Shown here piece by piece: positions 21,064 to 31,289 of a stretch of 64,000 nt of DNA. Numbering within the stretch: the stretch's first letter is position 1; the number at the start of each line of letters is the position of its first letter. Below the pieces are notes generated by a model that worked only from the letters and a program-made list of their open reading frames with translations, did no database searches and had not been told where the DNA came from. The stretch is taken from NCBI GenBank assembly GCA_030549775.1, contig CM060175.1, positions 29,592,762 through 29,656,761 of the forward strand. Direction: 5' to 3'. Origin of the DNA: Tamarix chinensis. Lineage: Eukaryota > Streptophyta > Magnoliopsida > Caryophyllales > Tamaricaceae. The position numbers were made by a program, and so were the translations under genes.

Positions 21064-21877
21064 GATGAAGGAGAATTGCCTTATTTATTTCCAAACATGG
21101 TTTTTAGACATGTTTGAGGACTTTCTTTGAGTTCTTGGAACTGCCAAAGTCAAACAAGACACTTTCTTGAATTTCAAAGCGTAAGTTGCGTTTTATGTAA
21201 TTTCAAGCAACCAAACAAGACCTTAATGACATGGTAGATATGGGATGAGTCAACCTATGTTTTCATGACATGTTGGAAGTTATTCCATGTCATCATGACA
21301 CGTGGAAGCTTCAGGAACAAGCGCCACACGTGGAGTATTGCAAATTAGGGTTTTCTTTGTTAAGGTTGTTGTTTTATGTAACTAACTAGCTCATAAGGCA
21401 GCGATTTTTATATGATGTATTGCCATATCAGTTAAGTGTAATTACAGGTTGTAATTAGCTATAATTAACAACTGGAAAGTTGATTTTATGGGCTGTAATT
21501 AACGGTCGTATTAGTTAGTTAGTTAGAAGTGGATGAGGTTAGTTAGGATATGGTTTGATTGGAAAATATCCTACGTTATTTAATATGAGTTGGCGTGGGG
21601 GTTATGGCCTATAAATAAGGGTCTTCTCATGTGTAAGATTAAGATTTTGAGTTTTGAATAAATATGAAGATTCTTTGTGTTTTCTTCTTTTGATTCATAT
21701 CAAGGAGTTCATCTTTGTGAGTTCTCTTTGAGATCCATTTAAACGTCATCTTTGTGGAGTGTTTATGTGTTACATTTGTTGCATTTTATCCTACCCTTAT
21801 TTGTCCACCATCATACCACGCGAACATCATCGTCTGTCACCTTTGTTGAGTGGAATTTGTGTGGGTGTTATATATCA
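21064..21877 (+). repeat. 3' LTR of family E element
   Basis: Matches 18207-19115 along its length apart from the missing block of about 95 bases and scattered substitutions, which implies an old insertion. Ends ATATATCA. GGCCTATAAATAAGGG near 21607 is the TATA box. Confidence 0.85.
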
Positions 21878-21974
21878 CTTTACACAATATTAAACAAACA
21901 AATAATAAACTATCTCATATAAAACAAAATATGTGATAAGTTATGATTGAAGAGAGATCAAAATATGTGCAGAG

Positions 21975-22386
21975 TTATAATTAAAGCTTTAAAGCAGGAC
22001 AAACATCAAAATAAACAAGTCCCCACATTTTTTAGGGCTCTTGGACTTCTAGAGGCAACTATAAATAGCTAAATGACTAAATTCAATGTATTTAACATAA
22101 CCATTCAAGACCATGTTCAATCCTCTATTTAAAATCCTAGAACTCATCAAATTCATGCCTTTTGATGGTCAGATCATGCTGGAAACGTTTTTGCATTAAT
22201 ATTAGCCTCTTCAATTGCTTTGATGATGTTGACTAAGTCTAGATTAGCCCATTTAGTGCTTCCTTGAAATGTTTAGCTCTAAGTCTTGTAATCTGACCAC
22301 TTGGAAGCAACAAAGCATCTTGTGCAAATTCAGTCCCATCCTCCAGTGTATGATTAACAAGTCTAGCTAAGGGTTGGTTTGCATCA
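21975..22386 (-). repeat. LTR-C fragment
   Basis: Reads in reverse from TGATGCAAACC (ending at 22386) through a TTAGAGCTAAACATTTCAAG-type block to a ACTTGTTTATTTTGATG block. It matches the 5' half of the solo LTR-C at 47751-48580. The 3' half is missing. A 7-base ACCCTTA-type insert follows the first 13 bases. Confidence 0.8.
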
Positions 22387-22439
22387 ATTAGCATGCATTA
22401 GAGTAATGTTTAGTTAAATTGAACTCCTATGGTTACCTA

Positions 22440-22740
22440 AGGGTTGGTTGTAATTTCTCTCAACTTCTTACACTCTTATATGGCTATAAAATGAATGAAA
22501 AAAAGACCATTGATTGAGTTTTTGCATAGAAAGTTGTGTGCCTTTTGTTCCCTAACAAACACAATGCATATCTCAAAAATCTTACAATCTTTAGCTTAAG
22601 AGTTGATACCTTAAGTGGTGATTGTAAGTATTTAATTTCAAGGATTACTTGAATATCAAATGCTTTTTCCCATATCATCCCCTCTTCTATTTTCTATTTT
22701 TTGGGAGCTAAGCTTGGTTCCATCATCAACTCTTAGCAAG
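22440..22740 (+). repeat. Possible diverged LTR-B end
   Basis: The blocks TACCTTAAGTGGTGATTGTAAGTATTTAATTTCAAGG and CTCTTCTATTTTCTATTTT line up loosely with the end of LTR-B at 4020-4110, and GGCTATAAAATGAATG could be a TATA box. Similarity is low; no boundary is visible. Confidence 0.3.
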
Positions 22741-22759
22741 ATCCAAGTTGTTTAGAATT

Positions 22760-23639
22760 TTTATGCATTAGTATTCTAGGGTTTACATTGAGTATATGAG
22801 TAATCAACATGTTATATTAGGCAGTTAATAGTCATAATAATATTTTTATTTTGATACTTTATAATCTTTGGATAAGTTCGGAGTGTATGTTTTTTTTTTC
22901 AATATTTGAGACATGAATACCCACATGTAAATATACCAAACAACCTCTTAGGGGTTTTGGAGGGCTTTTGTTGGATGTAAAGCATACCATCATGTTCATT
23001 GACATTTTTAGTTGCAATTATACATATAATACATTAGTAATTGGATATGAATAACATGGTTTATTTTAGATTAAATTTTGTCATGTTTCGGCATTTTTAT
23101 AGAATTAATAATGTTTAATGGCTAATTAAATATTAAATGGATAATATTATCATTAAAGGATTTTTTTAGTTGACATTAGAAGGCAATGAATGTAACACAT
23201 TGTTCTTAATTAACCATAATTTAAAACATGAGTATAATCACAATAATTTATGTGTAATTAGTTGTATCAATTATTATAGGATATTTTGTGTTAAAGGTAT
23301 TATTATTATTATTATTATTATGTAATTTGATTCAATTATTATGCCTTTATTTTTTTAACACAAAAATAGGTGTATTATTATGTATACTGTATCTGAATGT
23401 GTTTTTATGTTGCTAAAAGATGTTAAAATGTACTATTATTATTATGCTTTTATTTTTTTTAATATGTAAGTTGATTGTTATTTTATGTTTCTTATGTGAT
23501 GTGGCTGTGATTGAAGGGAATTCAAGTGGTTCTTAAGTCTTTATTTGGGAGGAACCATTTTCATTTTTTCCTTTTACCTTGGAAATTTAGGTAAAGAAAT
23601 TATTCTCCTTATATGCTAGTGCTTAATGCGTAATCATGT
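22760..23639. other. AT-rich sequence, no gene seen
   Basis: No coding domain, RNA gene or LTR match is visible. An ATT run lies at about 23298-23322. Confidence 0.6.
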
Positions 23640-23830
23640 TTAAGTGTTGTTGAAGAGGAATCCATCTTGTATGACAGGGGCTTCAAAGCTTGTCTTGGTC
23701 TTCAAGGTAGCTTGCAAAGTCTTCATCCTCCTTGTATAGCTCCTTCAAGCATCCAAAACCTAAGAATTGAGCTTCTAATAGGGACAACATACAATACCTT
23801 CTAGAGAGGGCATCAACCTTCTAGAGAGTC
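23640..23830 (-). pseudogene. Ty3 RNase H-integrase linker fragment
   Basis: In reverse this matches 2490-2660: an altered ADALSRR end of RNase [28 protein letters not shown], then the linker. Only about 60 codons remain. It abuts LTR-C sequence at 23831 on the other strand, so it is a truncated scrap. Confidence 0.75.
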
Positions 23831-24418
23831 TTAGGCATGAATTTGATGAGTTTCAAGCTATTTGTGGTTGCCTTAAGAAGCCCAAGAGTCCTAAGAAATG
23901 TGGAAACTTGTTTTTTTTTTGTGCTTGCTATTTTAAAGCTTTAATTACTACTTTTCCTATTTTAGGAGGGTGTTTTAAAGCTTTAGTTATGAATTTTCCT
24001 ATTCTAGCTTTAGTTATGACTTTTCCTATTTTAGGAGGGTGTTTTAAAGCTTTAGTTGTGACTTTTCCTATTCTTGGAGGGTTGTTCCAAGTATATATAT
24101 GGGTATGTCGAAATGAATAAGGATATATAATGTTTTCAGAAATTTTCCTATTTGGAGGGTTTTATTCCTTTTTGTTCTTAAAATAACTTGTAGAACTTAT
24201 CAAGTTAATCTTGTGGCGTTCAAACAACCAAACTTATCACCCTGATTGTTGAGAGATTATCACATTTTCTAGGTATGGCGTTTCAATCCGTCATAGTCTT
24301 GGTTTTCATCTTGCTAGGCATTGGGTCAAGGCTCAAGCAATCTTGTCTTCACAATCTTGGGGTTCTAAACCATTGTTGCTATTGGGTTTCATCACATTTG
24401 TTGATGGAGTTCCTATCA
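23831..24418 (+). repeat. LTR-C fragment with internal tandem units
   Basis: The right end, GTTCCTATCA at 24418, matches the LTR-C 3' terminus fixed by the solo copy at 47751. The left part is truncated. Between 23930 and 24085 a unit of about 40 bases (TTTTAAAGCTTTAGTTATGA plus a TTTTCCTATT block) occurs four times, one copy shortened. The same unit repeats in other LTR-C copies. Confidence 0.82.
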
Positions 24419-24459
24419 TCATCCTGGTATGAGATGGACCCTTGCACTTCTTGAAAAAT

Positions 24460-25635
24460 CTTGTTAATAGCCTAACATGTAGCATGACATGGAGTAACAC
24501 GTGAAGACTTGTCTTGTATGTCAAAATGACAAGGTGGAGCAAAGCAAGCCCATGAGTCTACTAGAGCCTCTTCCTATTTCAGAGAAGCCACGGTAGAGCA
24601 TATCCATGGACTTCGTCTTAGCATTCCTTACTTTAGAAGGACGTGGTTCCATTATGGTTGTAGTGGATCAATTTTATAAATATGGAACTTTCATCCCTGT
24701 CCCACAAGATTGCACTGCCGAGAAAGCCAGACACTTATTCTTTAAACATGTAGTGAATTATTGGGGTATTCCATAGAGTATCATTAGTAACCGAGACCCC
24801 TGATTCATAGGGAAATTTTAGAGGGATTTTTTTTAAGCTCATGGGCTCAGATCTCCTTTTCTCCATAAATTTACAAACTGATGGGCAGATGCAACGATTG
24901 TACCACTTATTGGAGATCTAATTGATGTACTTTGTGAGTGCCAACTAGACATATTGGGTAAAGCTATTAGATGTGGCCCAAATTCTCTGACAACCTCTAG
25001 TGGAGTGAGGCAACACTGAAGAGTTTATTTGAGTTGGTGATGGGTCATTAACCCACCACTTTGCAAGAGTCGGCCAATGGATGCATAGAACCTAGCAGTA
25101 TGCAAAAGGGTGGGATGAGCAGTTGGATACGGCCAAGGCAAACTTGACCAAGACCTCTAAGAAGATGAAGAATTGGGCCAATGAGAAGAGAGAGCCCAGG
25201 GCATTTTAAGTGGGTGACAAGTCATGGTGAAACTTCCAACCTAGTAGTTCAAGGCCTACATGAAAGTGCACAAAAGGCTTGACATGACTGTATGAGGGTC
25301 GTATCAAGTTGTGAAGAAGTTTGGAAAGACTTGACATAGATTGGAATTCCCAAATAAGCTCAAGGACCACCTAGTATTCCATGTGAATCATTTAAAGCTG
25401 TACCAAAAGGATAATGATGGCTTGACCCAAGCAGTGGTGAGTATCATCGACCGCTACTTGCAAATGTTACATCTTTTGAGAAGGAGGTTGTAGAGATTAT
25501 GGCATTCTGAGTAAAGAAGGCTAAGGGATTTCCCAACTATAAGGAGTACCTCATACATTGGAAAAGGTTACCCAATAGCGAGGCAAGTTAAGAACACGAG
25601 GAGGGCTTGTGGTAGTTCTATGACCTAATAGCTTA
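24460..25635 (+). pseudogene. Chromovirus integrase with chromodomain
   Basis: Pieces of the integrase read in order: zinc-binding end (VCQNDKVEQSKP), core start (SISMDFVLAFLTLEGRGSIMVVVDQF, first Asp kept), PQDCTAEKARHLFFKHVV, a SNRDP block with the second Asp, and NLQTDGQMQRL, where the glutamate usually found is Gln. A C-terminal domain follows. The end has KGFPNYKEYLIHWKRLPNSEAS, a recognisable chromodomain. Stops are frequent. This is a Reina/CRM/Tekay-type chromovirus copy without visible RT or LTR here. Confidence 0.82.
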
Positions 25636-25639
25636 TTTT

Positions 25640-26090
25640 TAATAATTAGTTTTAGTAAAAAAAATTTTTATAAATCTACTTTTTAAAAAGTACTTTGGGA
25701 ACTAAAATATATGTTTGGTTTTACTTTTTTGTATAAGTAATTAATACTCAAAAAACTACTTATTGTATCTCATTAGTATTTAGTTTTTATTTTTTTATTT
25801 TTTACAAATTTACTTTTTATTTTCCGTCTTTAAATTTTTTTTGGTAATAATTAGTATATAAATTATGTAATATTAAATATTAAAAATATATGAAACATAA
25901 AAAATATAAAAAGTATAAAGATATTATAAAGCACTAAAAATTATAAAATTCTTTAAAAAATTATGAACAATCACTAAATAAATTTTATAAAATTCACTAA
26001 CATCTAAAATTCAAATAGTGATAATGATCAAAGTTTATATTATGCAATAAACATTCTTATATTCATAATAAACATCATAAAATCAAATAG
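25640..26090. other. AT-rich sequence flanking Harbinger remnant
   Basis: No coding sequence. It may be the 3' untranslated part of the Harbinger element to its right (25700-25735 has TTTGGTTTTAC), but no terminal repeat pair is clear. Confidence 0.4.
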
Positions 26091-26091
26091 T

Positions 26092-26700
26092 TCAATGACG
26101 TGCATGGTAAATATCATCTACAATCTTACACCATACCATTTCTATTTCTCTAGCAACTCTACCCTCTACATGTTGTCCAACATCTCTATTCCTATTGTTT
26201 TCTTCATGTATACTACAAAAATTATTAAATAATATATCATCCATTCCATTCAACCTAGTAAAATTATGGATTGTCATTATTGCAATGACAATAAACATTC
26301 GTTGCTCCAAACTATAATTCGGCATCTGCTTTAATATGGGAAAACGAGCCTTCAAAACACCAAAGCAACGCTCAATCACATTTAGCACTAATGAGTGTAA
26401 ATGATTGAATAACTCATATCTTCCTTGTGGACCACTAATTCTTTAAAAATGATCTCAGGAAGGATTTCATCAAGCTTCGATGAGGCCTTATAATCTCACC
26501 AGCAATCTTTGACAGATCAATTAAAACCTTGCTGAAATATCTACTAATGTTCTCTCTAGAGTGTTAAAATCGATCTTGCATAAGTCTATTCCTTTCATTG
26601 TGACCAAGTGTATGTAAAAAAATTGCCAGTTATTCTTCAACAATTATATTATAAGTATCACTTAACAACCTCCTTGATCTTAAAAAAACTTAATAACCTT
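26092..26700 (-). pseudogene. PIF/Harbinger transposase, core deleted
   Basis: The C-terminal part (26388-26092, extending upstream to about 26440) contains GRYELFNHLHS and NVIERCFGVLKARFPILKQM, then IVIAIMTIHNFTR, the end of the DDE_Tnp_4 nuclease domain. Upstream, 26650-26450 gives a start-like block RLMQDRF-HSRENISRYFSKVL and IAGEIIRP, which belongs near the N-terminus of these transposases. The sequence between, which would hold the first two catalytic aspartates, is missing. Confidence 0.8.
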
Positions 26701-26789
26701 AGAAAAACATCTTTCTTCACTCTAAATAAATCATGACATAGCCTATCATAACTATTTAATATATGTTAGATTTAGCCGCTTTATGACAT

Positions 26790-28170
26790 TTTTTGTGTAT
26801 GTTTGGATTGCCATTTATTTAATTATTAACTGAAGTTGTTAGCATATATTAGTTATGGAACATGCGTAATAGAGTACTTAATGACTAAAATAAGTTAGGT
26901 TTAAAATTTTATTAAGAGACAAAATATACAAATTTTAATATATTTATGATTCTTATTTAGTTGAGGTTTATTGAATTGACCAAGTATAATATTGATTACA
27001 TATTTATTAACATATTAATTTTAATAATTATTAATAACCAATAGTTTTGTAATTATTATTTTAATAATAATCTTAATCTTAATAATTTTATTTATGATAG
27101 TAATATTTATAATATAATAAATGATTACAATTAAAAATGTAATTGCTATTATATGCTATAAACATAATAATAATTATTGGTGCAGTTTTATGTATGTGAG
27201 ATGCACTTAAGTTTTCTTTTTCAATTTCTTTTATTTATCATATGTGTCATTTATTTTATATATATTGAAACATGTAATTTAATTTTAATTAATTATTAAA
27301 ATTTTTCATTATTGTTAACCTTTTTATTTCGTATTTTTTTTATTATACCTACATTTTATAAATTATTTACTACTTAATATCATTAATGGAGCACAACTCC
27401 CAACAAAATTTTCTAACACTATTGTCGCATGATATATTTTTATTTATATCTATTTATTAACTCTTTTGTGCATTTTTTTGTTATTTTATTTGTGTATTCA
27501 AAGTCTTAATTTTACGTGTTAGAAAAAAAAGTTAGGTTTAGTTTCTTGATCACTTTTGTTTATTATTTTTGTGTATTTGGTTTTCCCTTTATTTTATTAT
27601 TTAATAATGTTATTAACTGATATGTTAGCTATGCCACATGCATAATAGCTTACTTCAAGCCTAAAATAGGTCAAGTTTTAAATTTGGTTAGGAAACAAAA
27701 TAGTCAAATTTAATTAGTATCGACTTTCTAAGTTAATTGAGGTTTATTTGATTGTCAAATTATAATTATTACTTTCATATTTAAAAACAAATTAATGTTA
27801 AAAATTAACAAAAGCCAATAATTATGTAATTGTTATTATCATTATAATGATCTTAATCTTATTAATTATAGTTATGATAGGACTATTTATTATAAGAATT
27901 GATTTCAATTATAATAATAAATAGTAGGGTACTTTTATATTTGTGAGATGCATATTAAGTTTTTTATTTTAATTTCTCTCACTTTATCATACTTGTCATT
28001 TATTTTATAACTTTTTTCAATATCTAATCATTAATTTATTATTAGATTACTTATTGAAACATTAACACAATAATTGATGTCATTTTTATTAATCTTTTTA
28101 TTTATATTTTTTAAATTTATTTTTCATATATTTTTTTATATTATTTAGATTTGAATATCATCATCAGATT
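26790..28170 (+). repeat. Diverged direct duplication of about 0.6-0.7 kb
   Basis: 26800-27400 and 27575-28170 share an ordered series of blocks: TTATTAACTGAAGTTGTTAGC/TTATTAACTGATATGTTAGC, ACATGC(G/A)TAATAG, AGTTGAGGTTTATTGAATTG/AATTGAGGTTTATTTGATTG, GATCTTAATCTTAAT-type, and GTGAGATGCA near 27198 and 27943. Offsets vary from about 745 to 786 because of indels. No coding sequence. Could be two LTR-like arms or a tandem duplication. Confidence 0.7.
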
Positions 28171-28674
28171 TTTAAGTTGATTGCAAGTGCTACTAAAAAT
28201 ATGATGAAGCAAAAAGATGAGAGGCATTTTGTATGTGTGTATGTGACCTTCTTTTTCGTCTTTGGGCGGCCCAACAGTAGAGAGGGAAAAAGGAAGGAAG
28301 AGGGCTGGTCAACCCAAGGAGGGAAGAAAAGAAGTAAAAGGAAAAAAGGAAGGAAAAGGTAAAAGAGAAAATAAAAATAAAATAATTTTTAGAATTAGGG
28401 TTAGAAATTATTTAGATGAAGAAATTATTTTAATAAATTAATTTATTTAAATTTTAAGTTAGTAATTTAAGGGGATAATTTTAGTAAAATATGGGTTTGG
28501 AATTTTATTTAAATCAAAAGAGTATGATAAAATAAAAATAATAACATATCAAATGATCATATCCATTTTTATAAATCAAAGGTCCACAAAATAATTAAAT
28601 TAATAATTTAAGATTAAATTATTTCAAAAAAGGGTTAATTATTAAATTCTAGATTTTAATTATCAATCTAGGTA
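28171..28674. other. AT-rich sequence, no gene seen
   Basis: A lysine/arginine-rich open frame (28177-28362) arises from purine-rich DNA and matches no family I know. Nothing else is visible. Confidence 0.5.
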
Positions 28675-29279
28675 ATGGAAGACAAGAGGTACGCAAGTAG
28701 GAGTAAGGGAGTTAGTTATTTCAAGTGTAAAGGGATTGGGTACTATCAAAATGAGTGACCAAATAAATGAGTAATTACTCTTTTGGAGTGGAAGGCGTCA
28801 AATATAGAGGGAGAAGAAGAAGAGGGTCATTCGGCGAATGAGGAGAAATTAGAGGAAGTTCCACCGGATGTTGGAGATAATTTGATGGTAAAGAGGGTGC
28901 TTCATTTAAGTTAGTTTATGGAGGAAGAATCCCGAAAGGAGAACATATTTTATACCAAGTACACTATTGTTGGTAAAAATATATTCCCTTATAGTGGAGG
29001 GTGGTAGCTTTGTAAATGTGTCTTCTTGCACTCTTATAGAGAAGTTTCATTTTCCTACCGGTACATACACTAGATCATACAAGCTTCAATGGCTCAAACT
29101 TGGTAATATCGTCTAAGTATGCAAGAAAATATTTCTACCATTCCTCTATAGGGGAAATGTATTAAATTAATGTTATATGTGATGCAGTCCCCATGAATAC
29201 ATGTCATTTGTTGTAAGGAAGGCCTTGGCTATAGAATAGGCACCTCAAGCATGATAGTAGGTAGAACACTTAAAGCTTG
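28675..29279 (+). pseudogene. Ty3 gag knuckle and protease fragment
   Basis: The zinc knuckle region reads FKCKGIGYYQNE followed by a stop where the last Cys belongs, and the His is Tyr. An acidic linker (EGEEEEGHSANEEKLEEVPPDVGDNLMVKRVL) precedes protease-like sequence with VEGGS in place of DGGS, then RSYKLQWLKLG. It resembles the 1018-1572 fragment, on the other strand. It ends abruptly at a solo LTR-A inserted at 29280. Confidence 0.82.
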
Positions 29280-30048
29280 TGATCCAAAGTCAAACTTGGC
29301 CCATGAACCTGTAGCACTTGTTTTGGAAGTCCTTGGGTTTTTCCCATTTGTTCACAAGTCAGAATCTGTTACATGTCTTACTTGGACGTGTGATTAAAGC
29401 CTTATTCAGTAAAGACCAAGCAAGTAGAAGCCCAAGGAGATCCGTGGTTATTTTAGTCTTATTTAATTTAATTTTCGTATTTTTATTATTATAATAAATA
29501 ATGTAGCTCTTTCAAATGGGTATTTAATCCCATTAAGAAGAGAGGCAAAAGGTGCGCCAGATTAAGGAATTGCTGTTGTTTTATTTCTATTCATTAAGAA
29601 GAATTTGATGCCTTAATGAGGGGAGTTAAAAGGGGGCATATCTTTAATTCTTAGATGTTATAGCTGAAAGATTTTGGGGTTATTATTCAGCCAAAACCGT
29701 TGGCTTTCTTTTGCTGTATGATATTTCTTATAAATATAAGTTTGAAGAGAGGAATAATAATTCCTAATTATTCACAATATACCTTATGGTTTTCTTTTTA
29801 CTTTGAGTTTGTCTCAAGTTAAAAATTATTTCCTTATAGCTTTGAGTTTGTCTTGAGTTATAAGATTAGGGTGAACTTTGAGTTTGTCTTAAATTCTTGC
29901 CTAAGATCCCAGAACTTTGAGTGTGTTCTTCAGTTTTGGTTCATTTTTATTATTTTATTGATAATTACTTTATGTCCAAATTTAATTATTCTTTCTTGGG
30001 ACTAAAATTAACTTCGTGATCTAAAAGGGTGTTTTGAGAATTACATCA
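29280..30048 (+). repeat. Solo LTR-A with target duplication
   Basis: Runs from TGATCCAAAGTC to GAATTACATCA (769 bp). The 5 bases before (29275-29279) and after (30049-30053) are both GCTTG, a perfect target-site duplication. This shows that an LTR-A element inserted here and was reduced to one LTR by recombination. A TTATAAATATAAG block near 29730 is a likely TATA box. Confidence 0.95.
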
Positions 30049-30053
30049 GCTTG

Positions 30054-30947
30054 AAATATATATTTTTAGCATATAAGAATACAAATTTTATATTTTTATA
30101 GATTTTTTGGGATCTTACGATTATGCGATTTAATCCTGAGCTACAAAATCAATCCAAGGTAGAATATTGATCCTAACAACCATGTATTTATGTTTTATTT
30201 ATTTTTATTAATTAAAAAAATGGTCTTTGTTCATGTAGTAATTTTTTCTAATGTCTTAAAATCGAAAAAAAATGACTTTGAAAAGATTTGGAAAAAAATT
30301 ATTTTGGCTTTTGATATGGATGGTTGAATTTTTTTAAAAGTATGCAATTTGTGATATTTTTCTGAAAAAAAAATCTTGTTTTTAAGTTTAAGGTATACTG
30401 CTAAAGACTCTTGGGACAAAGAATCAGTAAAATATTTATATATTTTTTTTATTAGAGTCTTCGTGTTAATAACATGATAAGATATGTATAACTCTTTGGT
30501 ATTTTGTAAACTATTGAATCATTAAAAGCAATAGAAAGTTTTGAGTTAAAATTTATACTTATATACTTGTTATTTTTACATATTATTTGATACATAAAAC
30601 AAGCTACGTATATCAAAACATAAGGTAAGAAGAGTAAATATCTATTGTAAATCTTCCTAATAAAATAATCTACCCATAACAATTATCTATAGTATCTAGC
30701 CCATATTATTACTTGATGAGTATGCCATACTATTTTTTATTAAATATTTAAAATATCATATGCTATTACTTTTATCGCCTTATTAAATATGCTTACCCAC
30801 TACTATTTATTAAATAAAAAATATCTATAATTTTCAATATGAATAAATTTATTTAAGATGAGGTAATTTAGTATATACCATTATTACTTTAATAATTTTT
30901 ATACATAAATAAAATGTATCTACTAAAAATTATTATTACTTTAGCCA

Positions 30948-30948
<1 letters not shown>
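30054..30948. other. AT-rich sequence, no gene seen
   Basis: No domain or repeat match visible in either strand. Confidence 0.6.

Positions 30949-30980
<32 letters not shown>
30949..30980. repeat. (ATT)n microsatellite
   Basis: About ten ATT units in a row. Confidence 0.9.
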
Positions 30981-30983
<3 letters not shown>

Positions 30984-31289
30984 CGGAGGATAAAAATTAG
31001 GTTGTCGAACATATACTTGACTAGAATATCATGGCAACTCAATCAAGAGTACTTCCGAGTTCGATCCTTGGCCAGTGGACAGGGTCCTCCCTCCCGTGTG
31101 TATAGTCTGAGGTTTTTTACAGCTAATTACTATGCATGAATTTTTTTTATGCGTTGAAGGGAAGGAGTTTATCCAATAAGCAGAAACTTTTAGGGTCAAA
31201 AAAAGGTTCTCATATAACTACAACCTCCTATCCTATTACATCACGAAGGGCAGAGGGAAGAGACTCAAACGTCTGCAAACCATAATCTA

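Larger units (their letters stand above)
18207..21877 (+). mobile_element. Family E LTR retrotransposon, gag-only (TR-GAG-like)
   Basis: A 3.67-kb element with two LTRs (18207-19115 and 21064-21877), a primer-site-like sequence, a gag remnant with a zinc knuckle, and a polypurine tract, but no protease, RT, RNase H or integrase. This is the layout of non-autonomous TR-GAG elements, which need enzymes from a related element. The stretch before the polypurine tract ends like a Ty3 Pol terminus (EFEDKFF), suggesting origin by loss of pol. The 5-base flanks (GGTTG and CTTTA) differ, so no target duplication is visible. Confidence 0.8.

Noticed and set aside
18207..21882. Target-site duplication for the family E element
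   Set aside because: GGTTG and CTTTA do not match, and shifting the boundary by a few bases does not help.
28177..28362. Lysine/arginine-rich plus-strand frame as a gene
   Set aside because: Low-complexity purine-rich DNA, no family match, no promoter or neighbouring exon seen.
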